Notes: a model not told the origin generated them from the letters alone. DNA of 64,000 nt from Tenacibaculum agarivorans (GCF_001936575.1 NZ_MSMP01000005.1:154946-218945); one strand, 5' to 3'. Shown: positions 9,468 to 17,922, numbered from the stretch's first letter. Program-made: numbers and translations.

Positions 9468-10730
9468 ATGAAAATTAAAGGACTTAGATGGTGGATTATT
9501 GGATTAGTTTGTCTTGCAACAATAATCAATTATATAGATAGATCAGCATTAGGTATAATGTGGCCAGCTATGCGAGATGACTTAGGAATGACGGAAGAAG
9601 ATTATGCTTGGATTATCAATATTTTCACATTTACCTATGCCTTAGGAAAGTTAATTTCTGGAAAAATTTATGATAAAGTAGGTACCAAAATCGGTTTTGT
9701 ACTATCTATATTCTTTTGGTCATTAGCTTCGTTATTACATTTTTTTGCTAAAGGAGTTACATCATTAAGCATTTTTAGAGGTTTATTAGGGGTATCAGAA
9801 GCTGGTAATTGGCCTGGAGCAGTAAAGAATAATGCAGAATGGTTTCCGATTAAAGAAAGAGCCGTTGCCCAAGGAATATTTAATGCAGGAGCAGCTATTG
9901 GATCTATAGTTGCTGCACCAACAATAGCTAGTTTATTTGAAGGGTATGGTTGGAAAGTTACGTTCGTTATTATTGGTATTCTAGGTTTTTTATGGATCAT
10001 CCCGTGGCTCATTTTTAATAAAAAACTACCTAAAGAACATCCTTGGATTACAGAGGAAGAAAAGCATCATATTTTTTCAGATGAACAAGAAATGGTGAGT
10101 AGTGATACTAAAGATACCACATGGAGTATCTCAAAAATATTAAGCTATAAAGAGGCTTGGGGAGTATTACTGTCTCGTTTTTTTATAGAACCTATTTGGT
10201 GGCTGTTTGTTTTTTGGATGCCAATATATCTAAATAAAGAATATGGTTTTAACGTTAAAGAAATAGGTTTATATGCATGGTTTCCATATGTAGGTGCTGC
10301 TATTGGTAGTATTGCAGGAGGTTGGTATGTAAAATACCTTTTAGAAAGAAAAACATTAGATACTGCACGAAAAAAAGTAATTACCATTGGTACTTTAATA
10401 ATATTGGTAGGGATTTTAAGCGCAATTCTTTTTGCTGATACTCCTGAAAAATTTGTGGTATTCGTTTTTATTGTTCTTTTCGGATTCCAATTTTCAATAA
10501 GTAATATACAAACTATTTCTAGTGATTTATTAAAAGGCAAATCTGTAGGAACTTTAGCTGGTTTAGCTGGTGGTATTGGAGCTATATCTGTAATAATCAT
10601 GAATAGGCTTATACCAGAAATAACAAAAACAAGTTACACACCCGCATTTATAATATTAGCATGTTTAGCACCATTATCACTACTTGCTATTTATGCTTTG
10701 TGTAAAGAGATTAAACCCTTAAAAGAGTAA
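9468..10730 (+). CDS. MFS transporter, hexuronate/DEH-type (anion:cation symporter family)
   Basis: This 420-residue protein with about 12 membrane helices has ACS/ExuT-type features: INYIDRSALGIMWPAM in helix 1, GKIYDKVGTKIGF in the loop between helices 2 and 3, and a conserved stretch in helix 4 (GVSEAGNWPGA). It is followed by the three cytoplasmic enzymes of DEH catabolism. The expected job is inner-membrane uptake of DEH or short alginate oligomers. The 180 nt upstream of it shows no copy of the TTGGTTAACCAA operator, so it may be read through from gntR or have its own unrecognised promoter. Confidence 0.85.
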   Translation: MKIKGLRWWIIGLVCLATIINYIDRSALGIMWPAMRDDLGMTEEDYAWIINIFTFTYALGKLISGKIYDKVGTKIGFVLSIFFWSLASLLHFFAKGVTSLSIFRGLLGVSEAGNWPGAVKNNAEWFPIKERAVAQGIFNAGAAIGSIVAAPTIASLFEGYGWKVTFVIIGILGFLWIIPWLIFNKKLPKEHPWITEEEKHHIFSDEQEMVSSDTKDTTWSISKILSYKEAWGVLLSRFFIEPIWWLFVFWMPIYLNKEYGFNVKEIGLYAWFPYVGAAIGSIAGGWYVKYLLERKTLDTARKKVITIGTLIILVGILSAILFADTPEKFVVFVFIVLFGFQFSISNIQTISSDLLKGKSVGTLAGLAGGIGAISVIIMNRLIPEITKTSYTPAFIILACLAPLSLLAIYALCKEIKPLKE

Positions 10731-10770
10731 ATAATAAAAATTAAAACAAATAATCAAAATTTCAATTAAA

Positions 10771-11523
10771 ATGAGTAAAATAGCTGTTATTACTGGAGCT
10801 ACTGGAGGAATTGGATTTGCTGTAGCAAAGAGATTAGGAAAAGATGGATATACTGTAATATTAAACGGTATTGAAGATGATATGGGAGCAAAGAGAGTAG
10901 AAGAACTTACCTCTGAGGGAATTACTGCCGAATATTATGGTTTCGATGTAACTAAAGAAGAAGCTGTAACCGAAAACATCACTAAGATTGGTGAAAAGTA
11001 TGGTAAAATAGACACACTTGTTAATAATGCAGGAGGTTTAGGTGGTCGCCAACGTTTTGAAGAAATGACTACTGATTTTTACCGTTTTGTTATGGCATTA
11101 AATTTAGATTCTGCATTTTTTGCTTCTAGAGCGGCAATACCATTCTTAAAGAAAAGTGACAATCCATCAATCATTAATTATACATCAAATGCTGGTTGGA
11201 ATGCTGGTGGACCGGGAGCAGGGATTTATGGAACATCAAAAGCAGCGGTTCATACATTAACTAGAGCGTTGGCTAAAGATTTAGCTGAGTATGGAATTAG
11301 AGCAAATGCTGTTTCTCCTGGTACAATCGATACAGATTTTCACAAGCAAATTAAATCAACAAAGCCAGAAGTATTTGCTTCTTGGGCGAAGAATATTATG
11401 TTAGGAAGATTAGGACAACCAGAAGATGTAGCTGGAGTGGTTTCTTTCCTAGCAAGTAAAGATGCTGGTTTTATTACTGCTGAAACTATTCAAATAGGAG
11501 GAGGCCAAGCATTAGGAATCTAA
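10771..11523 (+). CDS. Short-chain dehydrogenase, probable DEH reductase
   Basis: A classical 250-residue SDR with the cofactor motif TGATGGIG (8-15), NNAG (85-88) and the catalytic Ser139, Tyr153 and Lys157 (YGTSK). In alginate loci the SDR reduces 4-deoxy-L-erythro-5-hexoseulose uronate (DEH) to 2-keto-3-deoxygluconate, the substrate of the kinase encoded 40 nt downstream. NADH or NADPH preference cannot be read with confidence. The alternative, a KduD-type ketouronate reductase, is less likely because no KduI-like isomerase is nearby. Confidence 0.8.
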   Translation: MSKIAVITGATGGIGFAVAKRLGKDGYTVILNGIEDDMGAKRVEELTSEGITAEYYGFDVTKEEAVTENITKIGEKYGKIDTLVNNAGGLGGRQRFEEMTTDFYRFVMALNLDSAFFASRAAIPFLKKSDNPSIINYTSNAGWNAGGPGAGIYGTSKAAVHTLTRALAKDLAEYGIRANAVSPGTIDTDFHKQIKSTKPEVFASWAKNIMLGRLGQPEDVAGVVSFLASKDAGFITAETIQIGGGQALGI

Positions 11524-11563
11524 ATAAGTAGTTATAATTTCATAAGCATATAACCAATAAAAG

Positions 11564-12586
11564 ATGAGTAAAGTAGTAGCATTTGGAGAAGTTTTAATGC
11601 GTTTGGCAACAGAGAGACATTTACGCTTTTCACAAGCTAATTTTTTTGATGTAACTTATGGTGGAGGTGAGTTTAATGTAGCTGTTTCTCTTGCTAATTA
11701 TGGCATAGAATCCGATTTTGTTACTTGTCTCCCTGATAATGATATTGGTCATTGTGCTATAGAAAGAATACGACAACGTAATGTTGGAACCCATAATATT
11801 TCATTCGGAGGTCAAAGAATGGGAATATATTTTCTTGAAACTGGTGCAGGAACTAGAGGCAGTAAAGTCATCTATGATAGAGCTAATAGTTCCATTGCAA
11901 CAGTACAAGATGGTATGATTGATTGGGAAAAGGTATTTGAAAATGCAACTCATTTTCATTGGAGCGGTGTAACACCTGCAATTTCTCAAAATGCCGCTGA
12001 TGAATGTTTAAAAGCAATTAAAATTGCGCATAAGAAAGGAATTACGATTTCTTCAGATTTAAATTACAGATCTAAATTATGGAAGTACGATAAAGCTCCT
12101 TCAGATATAATGCCAGAATTACTAAGTTATAGTACCATTATTCTAGGAGATATAGATACTGCACTTTTCATGTTAGGTAAAGAAAAAGTATACCCTAATT
12201 ATGAAGACATAAACTCACTACCTAATCTATATGATATGGTATTGGAATTTTGTCCAAATTTAAAGATTATGGCTACCACATTACGATATTCTGTGAGTGC
12301 TTCACATCAAAAAATAGGCGGTATTCTTTATGATAAATCAAAAATATTAAAAGCGCAAACCAGAGATGTTACTCCTGTAGTAGATAGAGTGGGTAGTGGA
12401 GATGCATTTATGGGAGGCTTACTGTATGGATTAATTGACCCTGATTTTGATTTGCAACAAACGCTTAATTTTGCAGTTGCTGCATGTTGTTTGAAGCATA
12501 CAATTTCAGGGGATTTTAATTTAGCAACCAAAGAAGAAATATTAACAATGGTAGAAGGGAATACATCAGGAAAAGTTTCTAGATAA
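11564..12586 (+). CDS. kdgK: 2-keto-3-deoxygluconate kinase
   Basis: This 340-residue PfkB-family kinase has the N-terminal GGGEFNVAVSLA segment and the C-terminal motif DRVGSGDAFMGG with the catalytic Asp. It would phosphorylate KDG to KDPG in the cytoplasm. It lies between the probable DEH reductase and KDPG aldolase, 20 nt before the latter, completing the classical route from DEH to central metabolism. The placement makes KDG kinase far more likely than another PfkB sugar kinase. Confidence 0.88.
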   Translation: MSKVVAFGEVLMRLATERHLRFSQANFFDVTYGGGEFNVAVSLANYGIESDFVTCLPDNDIGHCAIERIRQRNVGTHNISFGGQRMGIYFLETGAGTRGSKVIYDRANSSIATVQDGMIDWEKVFENATHFHWSGVTPAISQNAADECLKAIKIAHKKGITISSDLNYRSKLWKYDKAPSDIMPELLSYSTIILGDIDTALFMLGKEKVYPNYEDINSLPNLYDMVLEFCPNLKIMATTLRYSVSASHQKIGGILYDKSKILKAQTRDVTPVVDRVGSGDAFMGGLLYGLIDPDFDLQQTLNFAVAACCLKHTISGDFNLATKEEILTMVEGNTSGKVSR

Positions 12587-12606
12587 ACCATTAACACAAA
12601 AAATAT

Positions 12607-13275
12607 ATGGCAAAGTTTTCACGTATTCAAGTGGTAAATACTATGCAAAGCACGGGGCTAGTACCTCTTTTTTATCATGATGATGTTGAAATTAGTAAAG
12701 AAATAATAAATGCTTTATATAAAGGAGGAGCTAGATTGTTAGAGTTTACGGCTAGAGGAGATTTTGCGCACAAAGTTTTTGAAGAACTATCTAAATATTG
12801 TAGTCAGAATTTTGATGATATGATTATTGGAGTAGGATCTGTAACTAGCGCTGCCGAAGCTTCTTTTTATATGCAACTAGGAGCTAATTTTATAGTAACC
12901 CCAGTATTTAGAGAAGATATAGCTATAGTATGTAATAGAAGAAAAATATTGTGGTCTCCAGGCTGTGGATCGTTAACTGAAATAGCTAAAGCAGAGGAAT
13001 TAGGTTGTGAAGTTGTTAAATTATTTCCTGGTAGCATTTATGGACCAGAGTTTATAAAAGCAATAAAAGGACCTTGCCCTTGGACTAGCATTATGCCAAC
13101 CGGCGGAGTTTCACCAACGAAGGAAAGTATAGCATCTTGGATAAATGCTGGTGCAATATGTTTAGGAATGGGATCTAAATTGATAAAAAAAGATGGAAAA
13201 GGAAGATTTGATTATGATAACATAACAAACTTAACGGCTAATTCCTTACGCTATATAGAAATGTGTAAAGCATAA
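12607..13275 (+). CDS. kdgA: KDPG/KHG aldolase
   Basis: The 222-residue class I aldolase has the Schiff-base Lys138 in VVKLFPG and the acid/base Glu46 in LLEFTARG, matching the Eda fold. It splits 2-keto-3-deoxy-6-phosphogluconate into pyruvate and glyceraldehyde-3-phosphate. It is the last gene of the alginate locus and is followed by a strong terminator. The symbol eda would be equally valid. Confidence 0.92.
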   Translation: MAKFSRIQVVNTMQSTGLVPLFYHDDVEISKEIINALYKGGARLLEFTARGDFAHKVFEELSKYCSQNFDDMIIGVGSVTSAAEASFYMQLGANFIVTPVFREDIAIVCNRRKILWSPGCGSLTEIAKAEELGCEVVKLFPGSIYGPEFIKAIKGPCPWTSIMPTGGVSPTKESIASWINAGAICLGMGSKLIKKDGKGRFDYDNITNLTANSLRYIEMCKA

Positions 13276-13306
13276 AAATCATTCACTTCAAATTAGAAAT
13301 TTAGTT

Positions 13307-13350
13307 AACCTTAGTGCGTAAAATATATTCACTAAGGTTTTTTGTTTTTT
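13307..13350 (+). terminator. Rho-independent terminator closing the alginate locus
   Basis: A perfect 10-bp stem (AACCTTAGTG 13307-13316 with CACTAAGGTT 13330-13339) with a 13-nt loop is followed by a T-rich run. It lies 31 nt after the kdgA stop codon and separates the alginate locus from the two-component genes. Confidence 0.85.
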
Positions 13351-13467
13351 TTATGAATTTGGTGCAGAATAGTAAGAAATTATGTACGCATACTTTAGTT
13401 GTACTTATAATAAAAAGAAGAGTTTAATTTTAAAGAATTACTTTTGAGTTGATAAAAAGATCAATAA

Positions 13468-15336
13468 ATGAGAAAAATGACGGCTTTTTATTTCGTCATC
13501 TTGTGTTTGTTTTCATGTAATCAACCCACTTCTATTAAAACTATCCAAGAAGCAACGAATAAAGTAGTTAATTTACAAGAGTTGGCAAGGAATAGTCAAG
13601 CTGATAATGTTATTTTTGATCATCTTAAAAAATCAGAAAAAATCCTTCGTAAATATCCTGAGATATCCGATACTTTACATGTAGAGCATCTCTTTCTGAA
13701 AGGGAATTACTTCAAAAGAAAAAATAATTTAGATTCTGCTCGACATTATTTTTATAAAGTCATTACTACTATAAAAGGACCAAATGAAAGAGCTAAACAT
13801 CTAGCTTATTTTAAAAATGCTTGGGAAATGGAGGAACGTGAAGATAATATTGCGAATGCAATTAGCATAGCAGAAAAGTTTATAGACATTACGGATGATG
13901 AAAAATTAATTGATGATGTTTTGTACGCTTACAATTATTTAGGAAGAGCATATTTGGATTTAGGGAATTATAAAGAGGCCATAAAATATAATAATAAAAC
14001 ACTACAAGCAGCTAGAGAAACAAATAATCTAGATATGTTTGTAATTACCGCAAACTTTAAAGCACAATCATATTACTTTTCAAATCAAAAGGAAAAGGCT
14101 TTCACTCTTTTAGATAGTCTTCAAACCATAAATTCTGGATTAGAGTCTAAAAGGCAACTAAATACCATGATTGGCATATTGTGGTTTTTTGAAAATGATA
14201 TTGAAAAATCAGTAAAATACTACAATAAAGCGATACAATTAGTTAAAGAAATAGCGAAATCCCCAAAATCAAATAAAAGCAATTCTAATTATCGCTTATT
14301 AGAATCTTATAACAATATTACTGAAGCTTATCTGGAGCTTAAAAATTATGCTATAGCGGAAAAATATCTAGATTCTACAAAGGCAATTATACATGCAAAT
14401 TCCTATCAACCTTATGTAGATCTTTATCATAAATATCGTTTTTTATTTAATTATAGAACCAATAAAAAAGAAAGTAAAGTATTAGAAGAATACGAGAATT
14501 TACTTAAGGAGTCAAAAATTGTTCAGCAACAAAAGATTGAAGAGAAACTGTATGCATTACAATTGGCAAATGAAAAAGAGAAAAAAGTATTGGCAGAAAA
14601 AAATGAATTAGCACTAAGAAACGTTAAACTTTTTGCATTTAGTGGTATATCAATTTTATTACTTATAGTTGGTTTCTTGTTTTACAGACAACGAAGCTAT
14701 ACATTTCAAAAACATGAAATTCAAATGCAACAACGATTATTACGATCGCAGATGAATTCTCATTTTTCATTCAATACATTATCCGTAATACAAAACCAGA
14801 TCAAGGAAGACCAAGAACTAGCAGCTAGTTATTTGACTAAGTTTTCAAGATTGTTACGATTATTATTAACGAATTCATTGAGTAATTATGTACTTATTGA
14901 AAATGAATTAGAGCTACTTAAAAAATATCTTGATTTACAATTGTATAGATTTCCTAATGAATTTGAATATAATATACAATTAGAAAATTTTGAGGAAGAT
15001 GAACCGTTATACATTCCTCCAATGCTAATTCAACCTTTTATAGAAAATAGTATTGAACATGGTTTTTCTCATATAGATTACAAAGGAAAATTAACATTAC
15101 AGTTAAAGCTTATAGATGATACCTATTTACGATGTAGCATTAATGATAATGGAATTGGTTTAAAAGCTAACGATAGCAAATATAAAATGTCTATTTCTAC
15201 AGATTTGATCGCCAAATTCATAGAAAAAGTTACTAAACGTAAAATTGTTATTTTAGACAACAATGAACTCAATCCTGAAGAAAAAGGAGTTTATGTAGAG
15301 TTTTTAATCCCTTATAAATTTACAAATCATGATTAA
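13468..15336 (+). CDS. LytS-type sensor histidine kinase with TPR repeats
   Basis: This 622-residue membrane kinase starts with a lipoprotein-like signal (LCLFSCNQP, Cys near residue 17), then TPR-like helical repeats (about 40-340), a coiled coil (about 345-385), one membrane helix (about 388-408, ISILLLIVGFLFY) and a His_kinase domain with His432 in SQMNSHFSFN. The usual PHF is SHF here. The N-box (PFIENSIEHGF) and G-box (NDNGIGL) are intact, so it should be active. Its stop overlaps the start of the LytTR regulator by 8 nt. The periplasmic TPR part is the probable sensor; a peptide ligand is inferred from the downstream genes. Confidence 0.88.
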   Translation: MRKMTAFYFVILCLFSCNQPTSIKTIQEATNKVVNLQELARNSQADNVIFDHLKKSEKILRKYPEISDTLHVEHLFLKGNYFKRKNNLDSARHYFYKVITTIKGPNERAKHLAYFKNAWEMEEREDNIANAISIAEKFIDITDDEKLIDDVLYAYNYLGRAYLDLGNYKEAIKYNNKTLQAARETNNLDMFVITANFKAQSYYFSNQKEKAFTLLDSLQTINSGLESKRQLNTMIGILWFFENDIEKSVKYYNKAIQLVKEIAKSPKSNKSNSNYRLLESYNNITEAYLELKNYAIAEKYLDSTKAIIHANSYQPYVDLYHKYRFLFNYRTNKKESKVLEEYENLLKESKIVQQQKIEEKLYALQLANEKEKKVLAEKNELALRNVKLFAFSGISILLLIVGFLFYRQRSYTFQKHEIQMQQRLLRSQMNSHFSFNTLSVIQNQIKEDQELAASYLTKFSRLLRLLLTNSLSNYVLIENELELLKKYLDLQLYRFPNEFEYNIQLENFEEDEPLYIPPMLIQPFIENSIEHGFSHIDYKGKLTLQLKLIDDTYLRCSINDNGIGLKANDSKYKMSISTDLIAKFIEKVTKRKIVILDNNELNPEEKGVYVEFLIPYKFTNHD

Positions 15337-16072
15337 AGCTATTTTAGTTGATGATGAAACATACATTCGTGAAAAAATTAAAAATAAATTAAACCATTTC
15401 TTTGATAAAGAGGTAGTAGTAGTAGGAGAAGCAGCTAATGTTACTGAAGCTATAGACTGTATTGAGAATAATGAGGTGGATTTATTGCTCTTGGATGTTC
15501 ATTTAAAGAATGGAACAAGTTTCGATATACTTTCAGAGATAGATCATAGCAATTTAAACATAATTTTTATTACCGGTTTTGATGAGCATGCAATCAAAGC
15601 CATTAAAATAGGTGCTTTAGACTATATGATAAAGCCTATAGATGATGATGAGTTTAAAGAAGCTATTCAAAAAGCAATTCAGAATAAAGTTAAAGATAAT
15701 GATCTAAAAAAATCAATAGAAGTTACTAAAGAACATTTTTCTAAAAATGAGAAAAATAAACGTATTATTTTAAAAACATTAGAAAATATATATGCAGTTA
15801 ATGAGGAAGATATTTTTTATTGTAAATCAGAAAGTAATTACACTACATTTTATACTAAGAAGATAGATAAAATAGTAGTCTCAAAACCTATAAAATTGTT
15901 TGAAGAATTGTTATCTAAAGATGTTTTTATTAGATGTCACAAATCTTATTTAGTCAATAAAAATCATGTAATTCAATATAACAAACAGGGAAATTTAATT
16001 CTTAATGAAGAAATTCAAGTTCCTGTATCGAGTAGACGAAAAGATTATATTATAAAGGAAATTTTTAAATAA
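15329..16072 (+). CDS. LytTR-family response regulator
   Basis: The 247-residue regulator has a receiver domain (acidic D8/D9, phospho-acceptor D56 in LLLLDVHL, Lys102 in MIKPID) and a C-terminal LytTR DNA-binding domain (about 145-245; FIRCHKSYLVNKNHV). LytTR proteins bind pairs of 9-bp direct repeats spaced by about 12 bp. Such pairs are present at 16092-16121, right after this gene, and at 17037-17066. Targets are therefore probably the lipoprotein at 16180 and the GG-leader peptides at 17195-17818. Confidence 0.92.
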   Translation: MIKAILVDDETYIREKIKNKLNHFFDKEVVVVGEAANVTEAIDCIENNEVDLLLLDVHLKNGTSFDILSEIDHSNLNIIFITGFDEHAIKAIKIGALDYMIKPIDDDEFKEAIQKAIQNKVKDNDLKKSIEVTKEHFSKNEKNKRIILKTLENIYAVNEEDIFYCKSESNYTTFYTKKIDKIVVSKPIKLFEELLSKDVFIRCHKSYLVNKNHVIQYNKQGNLILNEEIQVPVSSRRKDYIIKEIFK

Positions 16073-16091
16073 CATTCACACAATTTCAAAT

Positions 16092-16121
16092 TACGTTTAC
16101 GAATTAGAACAATACGTTAAT
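16092..16121 (+). promoter_or_regulatory. LytTR-type direct repeat before the lipoprotein gene
   Basis: TACGTTTAC (16092-16100) and TACGTTAAT (16113-16121) are 9-mers with a 12-bp spacer, start to start 21 bp. The second fits the LytTR consensus [TA][AC][CA]GTTN[AG][TG] fully and the first in 8 of 9 positions. The site lies about 40 bp before a TATATTTTG that may be the -7 element (16152-16160), as expected for an activator. Confidence 0.65.
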
Positions 16122-16179
16122 GAATCGATATGTAAAATATAAGTGAATTGATATATTTTGTAATTATAAACTATAACTA

Positions 16180-16962
16180 ATGAAGAAAGAATATATTAAA
16201 CTTTTACTAACTGTATTCGTTTTTGCTTCCTGTAGTGGAGGTGAAAGTAGTGTAGAAGAACTAATTCAAGATGAATCTACAGCATTAAAAATTCAAGACA
16301 AAAGCAACCAATTTAATGCTAATATTGCGGTTGCATATATAGATCCTTTTGAGACTAAATTGCATTGGGTTTCTTTTTTAATAGCTCAGACTTTATTAAA
16401 TCATGAATCTAGTAGAGCGGTTTTCATGAATGTCTATATAAATAGTTTTGAAACTACTCATACAATTAAACTAGAAGAGTTGTTAGATTTAAATAATCCT
16501 GATTTAGACTTATTTACCAATGCTTTTTATCAAGAATTTGACTTTTATAACAATTTAAGTGATGAAGAATTAAATCAAGTTTGTGGTAGACCGAATTTAA
16601 GACCCATACCACCAGATGGAGATCCTGGATTAGCACCAATAGATCCAATGGCATTATTTCAGGCATATATAAACTCTTTATTACATGATGATTGTATTGA
16701 AATTTATATACCAAATGAATTAGATATTGAAATCGAAAATACTGTACAATATACTCCAGTGATAATTTCTTCTGCTCATCCATTAACCAATGCAAGCATT
16801 AATGAAGCTTATATAAATAGAGGTAGATGTAGTACAGAAATAGACGAGATCAACAGTACTACTCGAGAAAATATAATTATTGCTAGACCTTATAGAGGCT
16901 TGAGAAGGTGTGTATACACTCAGTATTCATCAATTAAATTTGAAGACTTTTTAGGAAACTAA
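16180..16962 (+). CDS. Hypothetical lipoprotein in the LytTR regulon
   Basis: This 260-residue protein has a lipobox (FVFASCSGG, Cys at 18) and no recognised domain. It contains a Pro-rich stretch (about 140-160) and four further Cys residues in the mature part. It lies between the LytTR regulator and the GG-leader peptides, has a LytTR direct repeat in its promoter region and is closed by its own terminator. A role as immunity protein, receptor or accessory factor of the peptide system is possible from context but not shown by the sequence. Confidence 0.7.
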   Translation: MKKEYIKLLLTVFVFASCSGGESSVEELIQDESTALKIQDKSNQFNANIAVAYIDPFETKLHWVSFLIAQTLLNHESSRAVFMNVYINSFETTHTIKLEELLDLNNPDLDLFTNAFYQEFDFYNNLSDEELNQVCGRPNLRPIPPDGDPGLAPIDPMALFQAYINSLLHDDCIEIYIPNELDIEIENTVQYTPVIISSAHPLTNASINEAYINRGRCSTEIDEINSTTRENIIIARPYRGLRRCVYTQYSSIKFEDFLGN

Positions 16963-16986
16963 ATAAAAACCAATATGTAAATAATG

Positions 16987-17019
16987 AATCCTCTTGCTTT
17001 TGTTGGAGGATTTTTTTTA
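16987..17019 (+). terminator. Rho-independent terminator after the lipoprotein gene
   Basis: AATCCTC (16987-16993) pairs with GAGGATT (17006-17012), followed by eight T. It lies 24 nt after the stop at 16962, so the peptide genes downstream need their own promoter. Confidence 0.85.
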
Positions 17020-17036
17020 TGAAAATAATATAGTCT

Positions 17037-17066
17037 AACGATAACGAATTTATCAGTTGCGTTAAT
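17037..17066 (+). promoter_or_regulatory. LytTR-type direct repeat before the GG-leader peptides
   Basis: AACGATAAC (17037-17045) and TGCGTTAAT (17058-17066) are 21 bp apart start to start. Over 33 bases this region matches the site at 16091-16123 at 23 positions, including the shared blocks ACGAATT and CGTTAATGA. That similarity is what supports it, since each half deviates from the general consensus. A possible -7 element (TATTTATG, 17102-17109) lies about 40 bp downstream. Confidence 0.6.
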
Positions 17067-17112
17067 GAGTTTTGTGTTGTTTTGAAGTATAATAGATCTG
17101 ATATTTATGATT

Positions 17113-17169
17113 GTAAACTCATTATAATAAGAGAAGTAAGCCAAAAACTCAATGTCTTTATGAGTTTAC
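17113..17169 (+). promoter_or_regulatory. Long stem-loop in the leader of the peptide genes
   Basis: GTAAACTCAT (17113-17122) is an exact inverted repeat of ATGAGTTTAC (17160-17169), with a 37-nt loop, ending 25 nt before the first peptide gene. It is placed to affect translation or stability of the peptide mRNA. Function is inferred from position only. Confidence 0.35.
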
Positions 17170-17194
17170 CAAGTTTAATCTTAAAACAGAACTT

Positions 17195-17395
17195 ATGAAA
17201 AAATTATTAAATCTAAAAACTACCCAAATATTGGGTAAAGAGCAACAAAAAAGTATCATTGGAGGTAAACTGGCCGCTTCTTCAATGTGTAGTAATAGTA
17301 TTTGTTCTAACCTACCTGGTAGATGTTGCGGCTTTGATAGTGCAGGAAACTATGGTTGTGTAGTAGCCCTACCTGGTAATAGAAATTGTAGGTAA
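17195..17395 (+). CDS. Double-glycine-leader peptide 1 (bacteriocin/pheromone-like)
   Basis: The 66-residue precursor has a 24-residue leader ending in GG (MKKLLNLKTT... QKSIIGG) and a 42-residue core with six Cys, including an adjacent pair. Such leaders are cut by peptidase-containing ABC exporters; related leaders occur in Bacteroidota bacteriocin-like peptides. It is the first of three tandem precursors with similar leaders and unlike cores. No exporter or modification enzyme is encoded within the window. Toxin versus signal cannot be decided from sequence. Confidence 0.75.
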   Translation: MKKLLNLKTTQILGKEQQKSIIGGKLAASSMCSNSICSNLPGRCCGFDSAGNYGCVVALPGNRNCR

Positions 17396-17425
17396 TTATA
17401 ATTAACTTTTAAATAAACATAACAA

Positions 17426-17584
17426 ATGAAAAATTTATTAACGCTAGGAAGATCACTAACTAAAACAGAACAACAAAAGGTAAGTGGAGGAGGAAGGCCA
17501 GGAGCAATTGAATGTGAGTTTAGTGCAGATACATCTACAGATTGGTGTTGTCATTTCCCACAAGGTTGTCCTTCATATGCTTAA
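17426..17584 (+). CDS. Double-glycine-leader peptide 2 (52 aa)
   Basis: ATG at 17426 to TAA at 17584 gives a 52-residue precursor. The leader MKNLLTLGRSLTKTEQQKV ends in SGG (residue 22) and the core of 30 residues has four Cys, two of them adjacent. It is 30 nt after peptide 1 and 18 nt before peptide 3. The shared leader pattern (MKxLLxL, then EQQK and GG) supports it as a real gene in spite of its size. Confidence 0.75.
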   Translation: MKNLLTLGRSLTKTEQQKVSGGGRPGAIECEFSADTSTDWCCHFPQGCPSYA

Positions 17585-17602
17585 TTTATAAAATAAAAAA
17601 CA

Positions 17603-17818
17603 ATGAAAAATATAGTAAACTTAAAAGGCGCTTCTCTATTAAGTAATGAAGAGCAAAAAAACATTAATGGAGGAGGAAAAGGGATTCCTCTTCTAAATGG
17701 ATGCGCAGTGAGTAAAAAATGTTTTACAGCATCAGACTGTCTTAGTTTTGCTTCAAATTGTGTAGTGGAATGCTTTTCTTCACCTAATGGTGGAGGAGGT
17801 ATTTGTGTAGGATACTAA
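17603..17818 (+). CDS. Double-glycine-leader peptide 3 (71 aa)
   Basis: The 71-residue precursor has a 24-residue leader (MKNIVNLKGASLLSNEEQKN, then INGG) and a 47-residue core with six Cys and a Gly-rich C-terminal part (NGGGGIC). The core is unrelated to those of peptides 1 and 2 by eye, so the three genes look like distinct effectors using one secretion leader. It ends the peptide cluster, before a strong terminator. Confidence 0.75.
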   Translation: MKNIVNLKGASLLSNEEQKNINGGGKGIPLLNGCAVSKKCFTASDCLSFASNCVVECFSSPNGGGGICVGY

Positions 17819-17850
17819 CTAAGTAAAATAGAAGAACAAAATGTGAAAGA

Positions 17851-17895
17851 AAACCAATAAATCATTTAACTACATTGATTTATTGGTTTTAATAG
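17851..17895. terminator. Terminator after the peptide cluster, possibly bidirectional
   Basis: A perfect 14-bp stem (AAACCAATAAATCA 17851-17864 with TGATTTATTGGTTT 17876-17889) lies between the last peptide gene and the convergent gene ending at 17923. T-rich sequence on the plus side supports termination of the peptide operon. Confidence 0.75.
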
Positions 17896-17922
17896 TAGTT
17901 TATTTTTTACAACTATTCATAT

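Noticed and set aside
10145..10600. Long minus-strand open frame (151 codons) opposite the MFS gene
   Set aside because: It is fully contained within a well-supported transporter gene in the other direction and encodes no recognisable protein.
13385..13453. Possible LytTR half-sites (TACGCATAC, TGAGTTGAT) before the kinase gene at 13468
   Set aside because: The spacing is not 21 bp and no second half-site of matching quality is present, so autoregulation of this kinase is not supported.
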